Shown piece after piece: positions 8,359-15,806 of a stretch of 64,000 bases of DNA. Each line of letters begins with the position of its first letter. Positions within the stretch are counted from its first letter, which is position 1. Below the pieces are notes generated by a model. It saw nothing but the letters and a program-made list of their open reading frames with translations. It ran no database searches and had not been told where the DNA came from. The position numbers were made by a program, and so were the translations under genes. Location of the stretch: positions 247,411 through 311,410 of the forward strand of contig NZ_BDCD01000018.1 of the NCBI RefSeq assembly GCF_001613325.1, in the 5' to 3' direction. This DNA comes from Nocardia yamanashiensis NBRC 100130. Its GTDB lineage: Bacteria > Actinomycetota > Actinomycetes > Mycobacteriales > Mycobacteriaceae.

Positions 8359-8396
8359 ACTCTAGGTAGTCATACGGATGCGCACAACCTATTTTT
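8359..8396 (-). promoter_or_regulatory. WhiB7-type promoter of the whiB7 leader
   Basis: On the minus strand: AT-rich AAAAAT (8396-8391), 3 bases, TTGTGC as -35 (8387-8382), a 17-base spacer, and TAGAGT as -10 (8364-8359). An AT-rich tract just upstream of the -35 box is the known signature of WhiB7-dependent promoters, so autoactivation is likely. Transcription would start near 8352, giving a leader of about 600 nt. Confidence 0.65.
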
Positions 8397-8455
8397 GACC
8401 AGCGGTTTTATGGTCTTGCGCACGAGTGCTGTATGCCCCCACGCTGTCGTGCGAC

Positions 8456-10609
8456 CTAGGACGAATCGCGGAGGCGGGATTTGACGATGGCGAGTACGTC
8501 GGCGCCGTAGGTTTGCAGTTTCTTCGCGCCGATGCCGGGGATGGCGACCAGGGCGCGGTCGTCGGTGGGGCGTTGTTCGGCGATGGCGGTCAGGGTGGTG
8601 TCGCTGAAGACGACGAAATGCGGGAGGGACAGTTCGTCGGCTTTGTCCTTGCGCCAGTCCTGGAGGGCGCCGAGCAGTTCCTGGTCGACGTCGGAGGGGC
8701 AGCGGGAGCAGCGGCCGAGCATGGTGGCGGCGGTGGTGAGCAGGGGGCGGCCGCAGATGCGGCAGCCGGGGAGCACCTTTTTGGGGCCGCGTCGTTCGGT
8801 GGTGTGGGAGGCGATGCGGGAGGCGGGCGAGTCGTCGGGGACCAGGCCGATGAGGAAGCGGGAGCGGCGGCGGATCTTGCGGCCGCCGGCCGAACGCGCC
8901 AGCGCCCAGGACAGGTGGAGGTGTTCGCGGGCGCGGGTGACGCCGACGTAGAGCAGGCGGCGTTCCTCTTCGAGGGCGGCCTCGTCGGAAACCGTTGCGT
9001 CCGGGCCGAGTACGTGCTGGATGGGCATGGTGCCGTCGGCCAGGCCGACCAGGAACACGGCATCCCACTCCAGGCCCTTGGCGGCGTGCAGGGAGGCCAG
9101 GGTGACGCCCTGCACGGTCGGTGGGTGCCGGGATTCGGCGCGGGCGGCGAGTTCGCGCAGCAGGCCGGTCAGGTCCAGGTCCGAATCCTGTTCGGCCAGT
9201 TCCTCGGTCAGTTCCACCAGGGCGACCAGTGAGTTCCAGCGCTCGCGCGCCTGTACGCCGACGGGTTCTTCCTTGGTGAGGCCGAGTTTGGCCAGGGCCG
9301 CGCGGACTAAGGTGACCAGGTTCGCGCCGCGGGCATCGGGCAGGTCGTCGCGGGCGGCGGTCTTGCGGAGTTCCTGGACCGCCTGCCGCACCTCGCCGCG
9401 GTTGAAGAACCCTTCGCCGCCGCGCACCTGGTAGGCGATGCCGGCTTCGGTGAGCGCCTGCTCGTACACCTCGGATTGCGCGTTGATGCGGTAGAGCACC
9501 GCGATCTCGGCTGCGGGAACACCCTTTTCGAGCAGTTTCCCGATGGCCTTGGCGACCGCGGCGGCTTCGGCGGGTTCGTCGTCGTATTCGGCGAAGGCCG
9601 GTTCCGGGCCGTCGGCGCGCTGGCCGATCAATTGCAGCCTGGTGCCCGCGATACGGCCGCGGGCGGCCCCGATCACGCGGTTGGCCAGCGAGACGACCTG
9701 CGGTGTGGAGCGGTAGTCGCGTTCCAGCCGGACCACGGTCGCCTCGGGGAAGCGGCGTGAGAAGTCCAGCAGGTAGGCCGGACTCGCGCCCGTGAAGGAG
9801 TAGATGGTCTGGTTGGCGTCGCCGACGACGGTCAGATCGTCGCGCTCGCCGAGCCAGGCGTCGAGCACCCGCTGCTGGAGCGGCGTGACGTCCTGGTACT
9901 CGTCCACGACGAAACACCGGTAGCGCCCGCGGAACTCCTCGGCGACCGAGGTGAAGTCCTCGAGCGCCGCGGCGGTGTGCAGCAGCAGATCGTCGAAGTC
10001 GAGCAGCAGACCGTCGGGTGTGGTCTTCAAGGATTCGTACCCCGAGTAGACGGCCGCGACCTTGGCCGCGTCGTAGGGCGCGTCCCGATGCAGCCGCGCC
10101 ACCGCCGAGGCGTAATCCTCCGGCGCGATGAGCGAGCCCTTGGCCCATTCGATTTCACTGGTCAGGTCCCGCAGGCTGTCGGTGTCGGTGGACAGCCCCG
10201 CCCCGCGCGCCGCCTGCGCCACGATCGGAAACTTGCTGTCGATCAACCGCCACGGCACATCCCCCACCACCTGCGGCCAGAAGTACTTCAACTGCCGCAG
10301 CGCCGCCGCGTGAAAGGTGCGCGCCTGCACCTGCCCCGCCTCACCGGCCAGCCCCAGCGCCCGCAGCCGATTCCGCAGCTCCCCCGCCGCCCGCGCCGTG
10401 AACGTCACCGACAACACCTGATCGGCTCGCACATGCCCCGCCGACACCAGATGCGCGATCCGATGCGTAATGGTCCGCGTCTTCCCCGTCCCCGCCCCCG
10501 CCAGCACACACACCGGCCCACGCGGCGCACGCACCGCCGCAGCCTGCTCGGCATCGAGCTCGTCGAGCCGAAGCGTGGAGGTCGTCGCGGCAGTCACGCG
10601 CACCATCAT
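8456..10609 (-). CDS. uvrD2: ATP-dependent DNA helicase UvrD2
   Basis: A 717-residue superfamily 1A helicase. Walker A is AGAGTGKT (37-44). Further motifs seen are VVDEYQDV, GDANQTIYSFTGA, LERDYRST, HAAKGLEWD and GVTRAREH. After the motor comes a four-cysteine module (CRICGRP with CSRC) and a C-terminal HRDC domain (VAIPGIGAKKLQTYG). That helicase, tetracysteine, HRDC order is the mycobacterial UvrD2 layout (Rv3198c), an essential 3'-5' helicase there. Two tandem ATGs (10609, 10606) are possible starts and neither has a good ribosome binding site. The whiB7 leader promoter lies just beyond its 3' end. Confidence 0.94.
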   Translation of the reverse strand: MMVRVTAATTSTLRLDELDAEQAAAVRAPRGPVCVLAGAGTGKTRTITHRIAHLVSAGHVRADQVLSVTFTARAAGELRNRLRALGLAGEAGQVQARTFHAAALRQLKYFWPQVVGDVPWRLIDSKFPIVAQAARGAGLSTDTDSLRDLTSEIEWAKGSLIAPEDYASAVARLHRDAPYDAAKVAAVYSGYESLKTTPDGLLLDFDDLLLHTAAALEDFTSVAEEFRGRYRCFVVDEYQDVTPLQQRVLDAWLGERDDLTVVGDANQTIYSFTGASPAYLLDFSRRFPEATVVRLERDYRSTPQVVSLANRVIGAARGRIAGTRLQLIGQRADGPEPAFAEYDDEPAEAAAVAKAIGKLLEKGVPAAEIAVLYRINAQSEVYEQALTEAGIAYQVRGGEGFFNRGEVRQAVQELRKTAARDDLPDARGANLVTLVRAALAKLGLTKEEPVGVQARERWNSLVALVELTEELAEQDSDLDLTGLLRELAARAESRHPPTVQGVTLASLHAAKGLEWDAVFLVGLADGTMPIQHVLGPDATVSDEAALEEERRLLYVGVTRAREHLHLSWALARSAGGRKIRRRSRFLIGLVPDDSPASRIASHTTERRGPKKVLPGCRICGRPLLTTAATMLGRCSRCPSDVDQELLGALQDWRKDKADELSLPHFVVFSDTTLTAIAEQRPTDDRALVAIPGIGAKKLQTYGADVLAIVKSRLRDSS

Positions 10610-10735
10610 GACAGCCGGGTCCGACAGGGCGCCCCCGATCCCACCCCGCCCCCGCGCCACGCCCGGCCGGTCCCGGTGTCATATCGGCATGTCGCGGACC
10701 CGAATCGGAGAGCGGCGGTGAGTCCCCGGCCAAAA

Positions 10736-10920
10736 GCACGCCGGGATGACAAGGGGAAGCGCACACCGGCCGACGGAAGGCACGCATGCCGGACTGATAT
10801 AGAGACCGCAGGCCGAGCCGACACAAGACACGCACGCCAAGCCGACGGGCCGCCACACACCAAGCTGACGAAGGACACGCACGCCAGGCTGGCGGGAAGG
10901 TGCGGGTGAGGGGTTCGAGG
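10736..10920. repeat. Degenerate 44-48 bp tandem repeat in intergenic DNA
   Basis: In the 409-bp gap between uvrD2 and the LtrA gene, a GCACGC-rich unit recurs at about 10737, 10781, 10829 and 10876, a step of 44, 48 and 47 bases. Each copy has a core like CACGCACGCC followed by an AGCCGAC- or GGCTGGC-like stretch. The first copy contains CCAAAAGCACGCCGGGATGA, which resembles an interspersed repeat I remember from nocardial genomes. No coding potential is evident. The rest of the gap is GC-rich with no recognised site except the LtrA -10 box. Confidence 0.55.
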
Positions 10921-11006
10921 GCCTGAGGCGTGCGGGGCCGAGGGGTGGGTGGGATTTCGGGACGGTGGGTCGGTGTTGCCAACCGGCGAACGGGTGGCGG
11001 GCGGGT

Positions 11007-11012
11007 TAGCGT
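11007..11012 (+). promoter_or_regulatory. -10 box for leaderless LtrA-family transcript
   Basis: TAGCGT ends 6 bases before the GTG at 11019, the spacing expected when transcription starts on the first base of the start codon. No ribosome binding site is seen. Confidence 0.5.
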
Positions 11013-11018
11013 GCGGTC

Positions 11019-12260
11019 GTGGTGAACGAGACACGGGCCGAGGGTGGCGCGACCCATGAGCGGCATGCGAGTTGGATCGAGTTGTTCTTCGATCTGGTCG
11101 CGGTGGCGGGGATCGGGCAGTTGACGCATCTGCTGCACAAGGGGCCGGGGTTGGGGGACTTCGGGTTGTATGTGGTGCTTTATCTGGCGTTTTGGATGGT
11201 GTGGGCGTGTATCACGCTGTACGGGAACATCAGCCGGGGGCAGGCTCGGGTGGGGTTGATGCTGGCGGCCATGCTGGGGTTCGGGTTGATGGCGGCGGCG
11301 GTGGCGGGGATTCCGGAGCGGCATGCGACGACGTTCGCGGCCGTGTATGTGATCGTGCGGATCGGGTCGGCGCAGGCGTTCGGGCGCGGGCGGTTCGTGG
11401 TGGATTGGCCGACCGTGCAGTTCACGGTGGGGGTGCTGCCGTGGATCGCGTCGTTGTGGGTGGGCGAGCCGGGCAAGTACTGGTTGTGGGTGATCGGGCT
11501 GGGGCTGGATCTGTGGATCATGTTCGCGATCAGCGGTGAGCGGATGCTGGCGGGCGCGCGGGAGCATTTCGAACGGCGGCTGGCCAAGCTGCGCAAGTCG
11601 CCGCGGTTCGACGCGGGGCGGGTGCCGGAATTCCAAGCGCTGCATGCCGATCCGGCGCATCTGGGCGAACGCCTCGGGCTGTACGTGATCATCGTGCTGG
11701 GCGAGGGCGTGATCGCGGTGATCGGCGCGGTGGGCGGGGTGCGGTGGAATGCGACCGTGCTGGGTCTCGGGTTCGCCGCGTTCGTGATCCTGGCGGGGTT
11801 GTGGGCGCTGACATTGCTGTACGGGTTCATCCCGCGCCTGATGACCGAGCAGGTGGTGCCGGGTGCGGTGCCGTGGCAGCGGATCATGCTCACCCACTGC
11901 GCCATCACCGGTGCGCTCGCGACGCTGGCGGCCGGGCTGGGGTTGGCCATCGAACACGCCGAGGGACATCTGACCACCGGTATCGCCTGGTCGTTGTGCG
12001 GCGGCGCGGCAGCCTATTTCGTGATCGCGGCGGTGAGCGCGCTGCGCAGCGGGGTGGGCTGGCGCTGGACGCTGGCCTGGCCGATCCCGTGCGCGATCCT
12101 GGCGCTCGGATTGGGTGCGATCGGCGCCCACCTCACCGCGCTCCCCCTGGTCTGCGGTGTCGCGGCACTCGTGGTCTGGCCGCTGCTCTGGGAGACCTGG
12201 GCCGCGGGTAAATGGGGCCGCTCGGACCGGCGGCGGCCGAACAGCGGTGCGCCCGCCTGA
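11019..12260 (+). CDS. Low-temperature-requirement A (LtrA) family membrane protein
   Basis: A 413-residue multi-pass membrane protein. The N-terminal HASWIELFFDLVAVAGIGQL (about 16-35) is the LtrA-family signature (RxSxxELFFDLVFV-like). About ten hydrophobic helices follow, broken by one hydrophilic stretch near 175-215. LtrA was named from a cold-growth defect in Listeria, and the biochemical activity is unknown. The first of two tandem GTGs (11019, 11022) follows a TAGCGT -10 box by 6 bases. It converges on the MarR gene and is not part of the conserved mycobacterial block. Confidence 0.85.
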   Translation: MVNETRAEGGATHERHASWIELFFDLVAVAGIGQLTHLLHKGPGLGDFGLYVVLYLAFWMVWACITLYGNISRGQARVGLMLAAMLGFGLMAAAVAGIPERHATTFAAVYVIVRIGSAQAFGRGRFVVDWPTVQFTVGVLPWIASLWVGEPGKYWLWVIGLGLDLWIMFAISGERMLAGAREHFERRLAKLRKSPRFDAGRVPEFQALHADPAHLGERLGLYVIIVLGEGVIAVIGAVGGVRWNATVLGLGFAAFVILAGLWALTLLYGFIPRLMTEQVVPGAVPWQRIMLTHCAITGALATLAAGLGLAIEHAEGHLTTGIAWSLCGGAAAYFVIAAVSALRSGVGWRWTLAWPIPCAILALGLGAIGAHLTALPLVCGVAALVVWPLLWETWAAGKWGRSDRRRPNSGAPA

Positions 12261-12339
12261 GACGCGTGGCCTGAGCCCGAGCGCCGGCTCGACCGTCACC
12301 GGCTCACGCGCGTTCGTCGGCTCAGTCGGGTTCGCCGGC

Positions 12340-12813
12340 TCAGTCGCGGTCGCGCAAGCGCCGGAGGTCCGTGGTGAACCGCGGAATAGCGGCTCCCAGG
12401 GGTGCGAAGAACTCGCGATCGCAGGCTTCGACGGCCGTGATCGCGCGATTGACCAGCGCCGCACCGGTTTCCGTGGGCACCAGCGATTTCGCCCGCCGAT
12501 CGGTGGGGTGATCGCGCCGCTCGATCAACCCCTTCTGTTCCAGCGCCCGCAGCACCTGCGAGGTCATCATCGGATCGGTGGCCGCGTGCCCGGCCAGATC
12601 GCGCTGCATCACCGGCTCCCCGCCGGACCGCCCGGTGTGCCAGGTCAGGGAGGCGAGCAGCACGAATTGCACATGGGTGAGATCGAACGGCGCGAGCGCC
12701 GCGCGCTGGGCGGCCTGCCAGCGATTGGTCACCTGCCACAGCAACAGCCCGGGACTCTCGTCGGCGTTCTCGAAATCGGTGTGCAGTCCCTGATTTCCAT
12801 CGTGCGCCGTCAC
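12340..12813 (-). CDS. MarR-family transcriptional regulator
   Basis: A 157-residue winged-helix regulator. The DNA-binding region runs from LLASLTWHTG through QRDLAGHAATDPMMTSQVLRALE and the wing IERRDHPTDRRAKSL. The helices at both ends suit dimerisation. The GTG at 12813 was chosen because TATGGT lies exactly 6 bases upstream (minus strand, 12825-12820), and a longer version would overlap the upstream SRPBCC gene. It lies 25 bases downstream of that gene in the same direction. The perfect palindrome at 13264-13281 is the obvious candidate operator. Ligand unknown. Confidence 0.85.
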   Translation of the reverse strand: MTAHDGNQGLHTDFENADESPGLLLWQVTNRWQAAQRAALAPFDLTHVQFVLLASLTWHTGRSGGEPVMQRDLAGHAATDPMMTSQVLRALEQKGLIERRDHPTDRRAKSLVPTETGAALVNRAITAVEACDREFFAPLGAAIPRFTTDLRRLRDRD

Positions 12814-12838
12814 CGCCCGACCATAGCGCGGGCCGGGC

Positions 12839-13258
12839 TCACGCCCGGACACCCTCGGCGACCTTGATCAGCGCGGCCAGATCGGGGGCGACGGACTCGG
12901 CCAGATCCGCGCCCATGATCTTGTTCCAGAACCAGCGCAGCGGGCCTTCCATGCTGACCCGGACGGTGACGGTGGTGACCTCGCCGGTGGTCACCTCGTG
13001 GGCGAAGACCAGGCGCGCCCCGAGCAGCTTGGACACGTCCACGAATTCGGTGTCGGTGAGTTTCTCCACCACGAACCCGACCTTCGGACCGCCCTTGGGC
13101 TTGAGGGTGCCGGTCGCGCCCTGCACGAAGGGGCCGTCGAGTTTCACCCATTCGGTGTCCTGATTCCACTCCGGCCAGGACGCCATATCGCCCCAGATGG
13201 CGAAGAAGGTCTCGGGCGCGGCGGTCGAAGTGGCGGTGGCCTCGGCGATGATCGTCAT
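12839..13258 (-). CDS. SRPBCC (START-like) superfamily protein
   Basis: A 139-residue protein of the polyketide cyclase/SRPBCC type. It has the early FFAIWGDMASWPEWNQDTEWVK pattern typical of these hydrophobic-cavity folds, followed by alternating strands and a C-terminal helix. Such proteins bind lipophilic ligands; no specific ligand can be named. The ATG at 13258 is only 5 bases from an 18-bp palindrome that overlaps its promoter. It is probably co-transcribed with the MarR regulator downstream and repressed by it, a common arrangement for small-molecule-responsive pairs. Confidence 0.8.
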   Translation of the reverse strand: MTIIAEATATSTAAPETFFAIWGDMASWPEWNQDTEWVKLDGPFVQGATGTLKPKGGPKVGFVVEKLTDTEFVDVSKLLGARLVFAHEVTTGEVTTVTVRVSMEGPLRWFWNKIMGADLAESVAPDLAALIKVAEGVRA

Positions 13259-13263
13259 GGATT

Positions 13264-13281
13264 TAGTATGCGCGCATACTA
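13264..13281. promoter_or_regulatory. 18-bp perfect palindrome, candidate MarR operator
   Basis: TAGTATGCGCGCATACTA reads the same on both strands. It sits 5 bases before the SRPBCC start and 43 bases before the first possible mycoredoxin ATG. It contains -10-like TAGTAT and TACTA elements on both strands, so bound repressor would block both directions. MarR dimers typically bind palindromes of this size. Confidence 0.7.
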
Positions 13282-13324
13282 TTATCCGGTCAACCCCGGC
13301 CGGGGAACATGATCGGAGGGAAGT

Positions 13325-13342
13325 ATGTTGCACAATCCGTGA
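13325..13342 (+). CDS. Five-codon mini-ORF coupled to mycoredoxin
   Basis: ATG TTG CAC AAT CCG TGA encodes MLHNP. GGAGGG lies 4 bases before the ATG, the best ribosome binding site in this leader. Its stop overlaps the likely mycoredoxin GTG as GTGA (13339-13342). This would deliver terminating ribosomes directly onto the mycoredoxin start. Translation of the mini-ORF is inferred. Confidence 0.45.
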   Translation: MLHNP

Positions 13343-13590
13343 CTGCTACCGACCTGACCATGTACTCGACCACCTGGTGCGGCTACTGCCGCCGGCTGAA
13401 GAAGCAGCTGGACGAGGCCGGGATCACCTACGAGGTGATCGATATCGAAGACCATCCCGAAGCCGCCGAGTTCGTCGGCAGCGTCAACAACGGCAACCAT
13501 GTGGTTCCGACGGTGAAGTACCGGGACGGTTCCACGGCCACCAACCCCACGCTGGTGCAGGTCAAAGAGGCGCTCGCAGCGATCAGCTGA
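13339..13590 (+). CDS. mrx1: Mycoredoxin (glutaredoxin-like, mycothiol-dependent)
   Basis: An 83-residue thioredoxin-fold protein with the active site WCGYC (C14, C17), the cis-proline segment HVVPTVKY and the GSTATNP segment that binds mycothiol. Mycoredoxin reduces mycothiol-mixed disulfides in Actinobacteria and matches Rv3198A. The GTG at 13339 makes the N-terminus align residue for residue with the mycobacterial protein. An alternative ATG at 13309 would add 10 residues but has a weaker ribosome binding site. The start overlaps the stop of a five-codon mini-ORF. It is divergent from the SRPBCC/MarR pair across a palindromic operator. Confidence 0.88.
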   Translation: MTATDLTMYSTTWCGYCRRLKKQLDEAGITYEVIDIEDHPEAAEFVGSVNNGNHVVPTVKYRDGSTATNPTLVQVKEALAAIS

Positions 13591-13636
13591 GGGGCCCAGC
13601 GCTCAGGGGCCACGCCCCGAACCTCTGAATTACCGA

Positions 13637-13659
13637 GCCGCACGCCCGAGGCGTGCGGC
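13637..13659. terminator. Stem-loop between mycoredoxin and nudC
   Basis: GCCGCACGC (13637-13645) pairs perfectly with GCGTGCGGC (13651-13659) around a 5-base loop and is followed by TTGCCCTTGT on the plus strand. It lies between the converging stops at 13590 and 13695. Confidence 0.75.
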
Positions 13660-13694
13660 TTGCCCTTGTCGCCACCGCCGGCGGCGAATCCGAA

Positions 13695-14600
13695 TCAGCT
13701 TGCGGCGGCCCAGGATTCGACGATGGTCCGGGCGATCGAGATCGAACCCGGCAGCAGCAGGCGGACATCGGCCTTGGTGCCCCACGCGCCCGCTTCCAGG
13801 GCCTCGCGCACCTCGGCGCGCGTGTACCAGTGCGCCTCGGCGATCTCCCCGTCGTGGAAGTTCAACGGCTGGTCCGGATCGGCTTCCGCGGCGAAACCCA
13901 GCATGAGCGAACGCGGGAACGGCCACGGCTGGCTGCCCAGGTAGCGGACCGCGCGCACATCGACGCCGACCTCTTCCTTGATCTCGCGCTCCACACAGCG
14001 CTCCAGGGACTCCCCCGCCTCCACGAAACCGGCCAGCAGCGAGAACAACCCCTCCGGCCAGGTGTGCTGACGCGCCAGCAGTACGCGGTCGCCACCATCG
14101 TGGATGAGGCAGATGACGGCCGGGTCGATGCGCGGGAATTCCTCGTACCCGGCCTCGTTGGTGCGCGACCAGCCGCCATTGGTGACCCGGGTGGCGGAAC
14201 CGTCGACGGCGCTGAAGCGCGCCTTGTCGTGCCAGTTCAGCAGCGCGATGGCGGTGGACAGCAGCCCGGTGCCGAAATCGTCGAGCTCCAGGGTGGTCCC
14301 GAAGGCGCGCAGATCGGTCAGCTCGCCGTCGATCTCGTTGTCGCGCACCGCCCACAGGTGCAGGCCGTCGTCGACGCCCAGGAACACCGCCTCGGGGGCC
14401 GGTTCGGCGGCCAGCGACACGGCGGCGTCCAGCACCACGGTGCCGTCGATCACGCGCACTTGGCCGCGCTTGTTCATGCGTAGCAATTTCGCTTGCGCCC
14501 AGCCCTCTTTCAGGGCCTGCTCATCCGAGCGGAGATCCTCCGCTCGGTCGAGGGCGGAACGGGAAAGCACCGGAACGGCATTCAACTCGAACGAAGACAC
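13695..14600 (-). CDS. nudC: NAD+ diphosphatase NudC (zinc-ribbon cysteines lost)
   Basis: A 301-residue Nudix hydrolase cleaving NAD(H) to NMN(H) and AMP, and potentially decapping NAD-RNA. The Nudix box runs from G191 to V213 with E197, R205-E206 and E209-E210 in place. SQPWPFP at 223-229 is the NudC-specific motif. The usual four-cysteine zinc ribbon before the catalytic domain is replaced by ARFSAVDGSATRVTNGGWS (127-145), as in the mycobacterial protein Rv3199c. The GTG at 14600 lies 6 bases after TAGTCT (minus strand, 14612-14607), so it is likely leaderless. It is convergent with mycoredoxin. Confidence 0.92.
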   Translation of the reverse strand: MSSFELNAVPVLSRSALDRAEDLRSDEQALKEGWAQAKLLRMNKRGQVRVIDGTVVLDAAVSLAAEPAPEAVFLGVDDGLHLWAVRDNEIDGELTDLRAFGTTLELDDFGTGLLSTAIALLNWHDKARFSAVDGSATRVTNGGWSRTNEAGYEEFPRIDPAVICLIHDGGDRVLLARQHTWPEGLFSLLAGFVEAGESLERCVEREIKEEVGVDVRAVRYLGSQPWPFPRSLMLGFAAEADPDQPLNFHDGEIAEAHWYTRAEVREALEAGAWGTKADVRLLLPGSISIARTIVESWAAAS

Positions 14601-14651
14601 GGTTCGAGACTAGCCGGGCGGGGTGGCGCGGCGTCGAACGAGCGGCCTCAG

Positions 14652-15716
14652 TTAGTGGACGCGGCGCAGATACAGCAGTTTGTCGCCGGTCTCGAGCGCG
14701 TCCACCTCGGGATCGCCGACCCGGATGAGCTCGCCCGCGCGGACCACGCCCATCACGATGTCGCGCAGGTGGCGGGGCGAGCCGCCGATCTCCTCGGGTT
14801 CCACGTCCCGCTCGGAGATGGCGAAACCGGCTTCGGGAGTGAGCAGGTCCTCGATCATCTCCACGACGGTGGGGGTGGTGGTGGAGATGCCGAGCAGGCG
14901 GCCCGCGGTCTCGGAGGACACCACCACCGAATCCGCGCCGGACTGGCGCAGCAGATGGGTGTTCTCGGCCTCGCGGACCGCGGCGGAGATACGGGCCTTG
15001 GAATTGATCTCGCGGGCGGTCAGGGTGACCAGCACCGCGGTGTCGTCGCGATTGGCGGCGACCACGACCGCGGCGGCCTGCTGCACGCCGGCCAGGCGCA
15101 GCACATCGGATCTGGTGGCGGAGCCGTGCACGGTGACCAGTCCGGCGTTCGCGGCGGTCTCCAGCACCTGCGCATCGGTGTCGACCACCACGATGTCGGC
15201 GGGCTTCACGCCGTCGCCCAGCATGGCGTCGATCGCGGTCCGGCCCTTGGTGCCGTAGCCGACGACCACGGTGTGATTGCGCACGGTGTGCCTCCATCGC
15301 TGAATCTTGAACGCCTGCCGGGATCGTTCGGTCAGCACCGACAGGGTGGTGCCGACCAACACGATGAGGAAGAAGATGCGCAGTGGCGTCACCACGAGGA
15401 TATTGACCAATCGCGCTTCCGGCGTGACCGGTGTGATGTCGCCGTAGCCGGTGGTCGACAGCGATACCGTCGCGTAGTACGCGGCGTCCAGCATCGACAT
15501 CTCTTCGCGCGCGTTGTCGTGGTAGCCGGAGCGGCCGATGTAGACCACGACGGTCGCGATGGCCAGCAGCAACAGCGCCAGGCCGAGCCGCCGCGCCAGC
15601 GAGATCCACGGACTGATCTGTTCGGTCGGCACCCGCAGCACGCCCACCAGGGCGTGGTCCGGGCGGTCGGTGAGCCTGCCGATACCACGCGACGAATCAC
15701 CGAACACGGGAATCAC
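14652..15716 (-). CDS. Two-helix potassium channel with RCK/TrkA-N domain (Rv3200c type)
   Basis: A 354-residue ion channel. A hydrophobic helix (about 42-60) is followed by the pore loop with selectivity filter TTGYGD (88-93) and a second helix (about 103-125). A Rossmann-type RCK domain begins at VVGYGTKG (151-158), and a C-terminal TrkA-C-like domain closes the protein. It should conduct K+ as a tetramer gated by a cytoplasmic ligand. The order after adnB is as in M. tuberculosis. The GTG at 15716 is 90 bases below the adnB stop. Confidence 0.9.
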   Translation of the reverse strand: MIPVFGDSSRGIGRLTDRPDHALVGVLRVPTEQISPWISLARRLGLALLLLAIATVVVYIGRSGYHDNAREEMSMLDAAYYATVSLSTTGYGDITPVTPEARLVNILVVTPLRIFFLIVLVGTTLSVLTERSRQAFKIQRWRHTVRNHTVVVGYGTKGRTAIDAMLGDGVKPADIVVVDTDAQVLETAANAGLVTVHGSATRSDVLRLAGVQQAAAVVVAANRDDTAVLVTLTAREINSKARISAAVREAENTHLLRQSGADSVVVSSETAGRLLGISTTTPTVVEMIEDLLTPEAGFAISERDVEPEEIGGSPRHLRDIVMGVVRAGELIRVGDPEVDALETGDKLLYLRRVH

Positions 15717-15806
15717 CGGCCATTTCGGGGACGTCTAGGTGCGGCACAGGACCGGAGCGTACCGGGCCGCGCCCGAAATCGCGGCCTCGACCGGCGCGCG
15801 TCGCGG

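Noticed and set aside
8402..8455. Inverted repeat CGCACGA…TCGTGCG after uvrD2
   Set aside because: Only 7 bp with a loop over 20 bases and no T run; too weak to call a terminator.
12300..12345. Short direct repeats CGGCTCAGTCG at the 3' end of the MarR gene
   Set aside because: Two copies of 11 bases in GC-rich DNA; no sign of a mobile element or site.
10341..12464. Minus-strand open frame of 707 codons
   Set aside because: It covers the LtrA gene and the repeat region in antisense. Its Arg/Pro/His composition and repeat-derived Cys/Val stretches are not protein-like.
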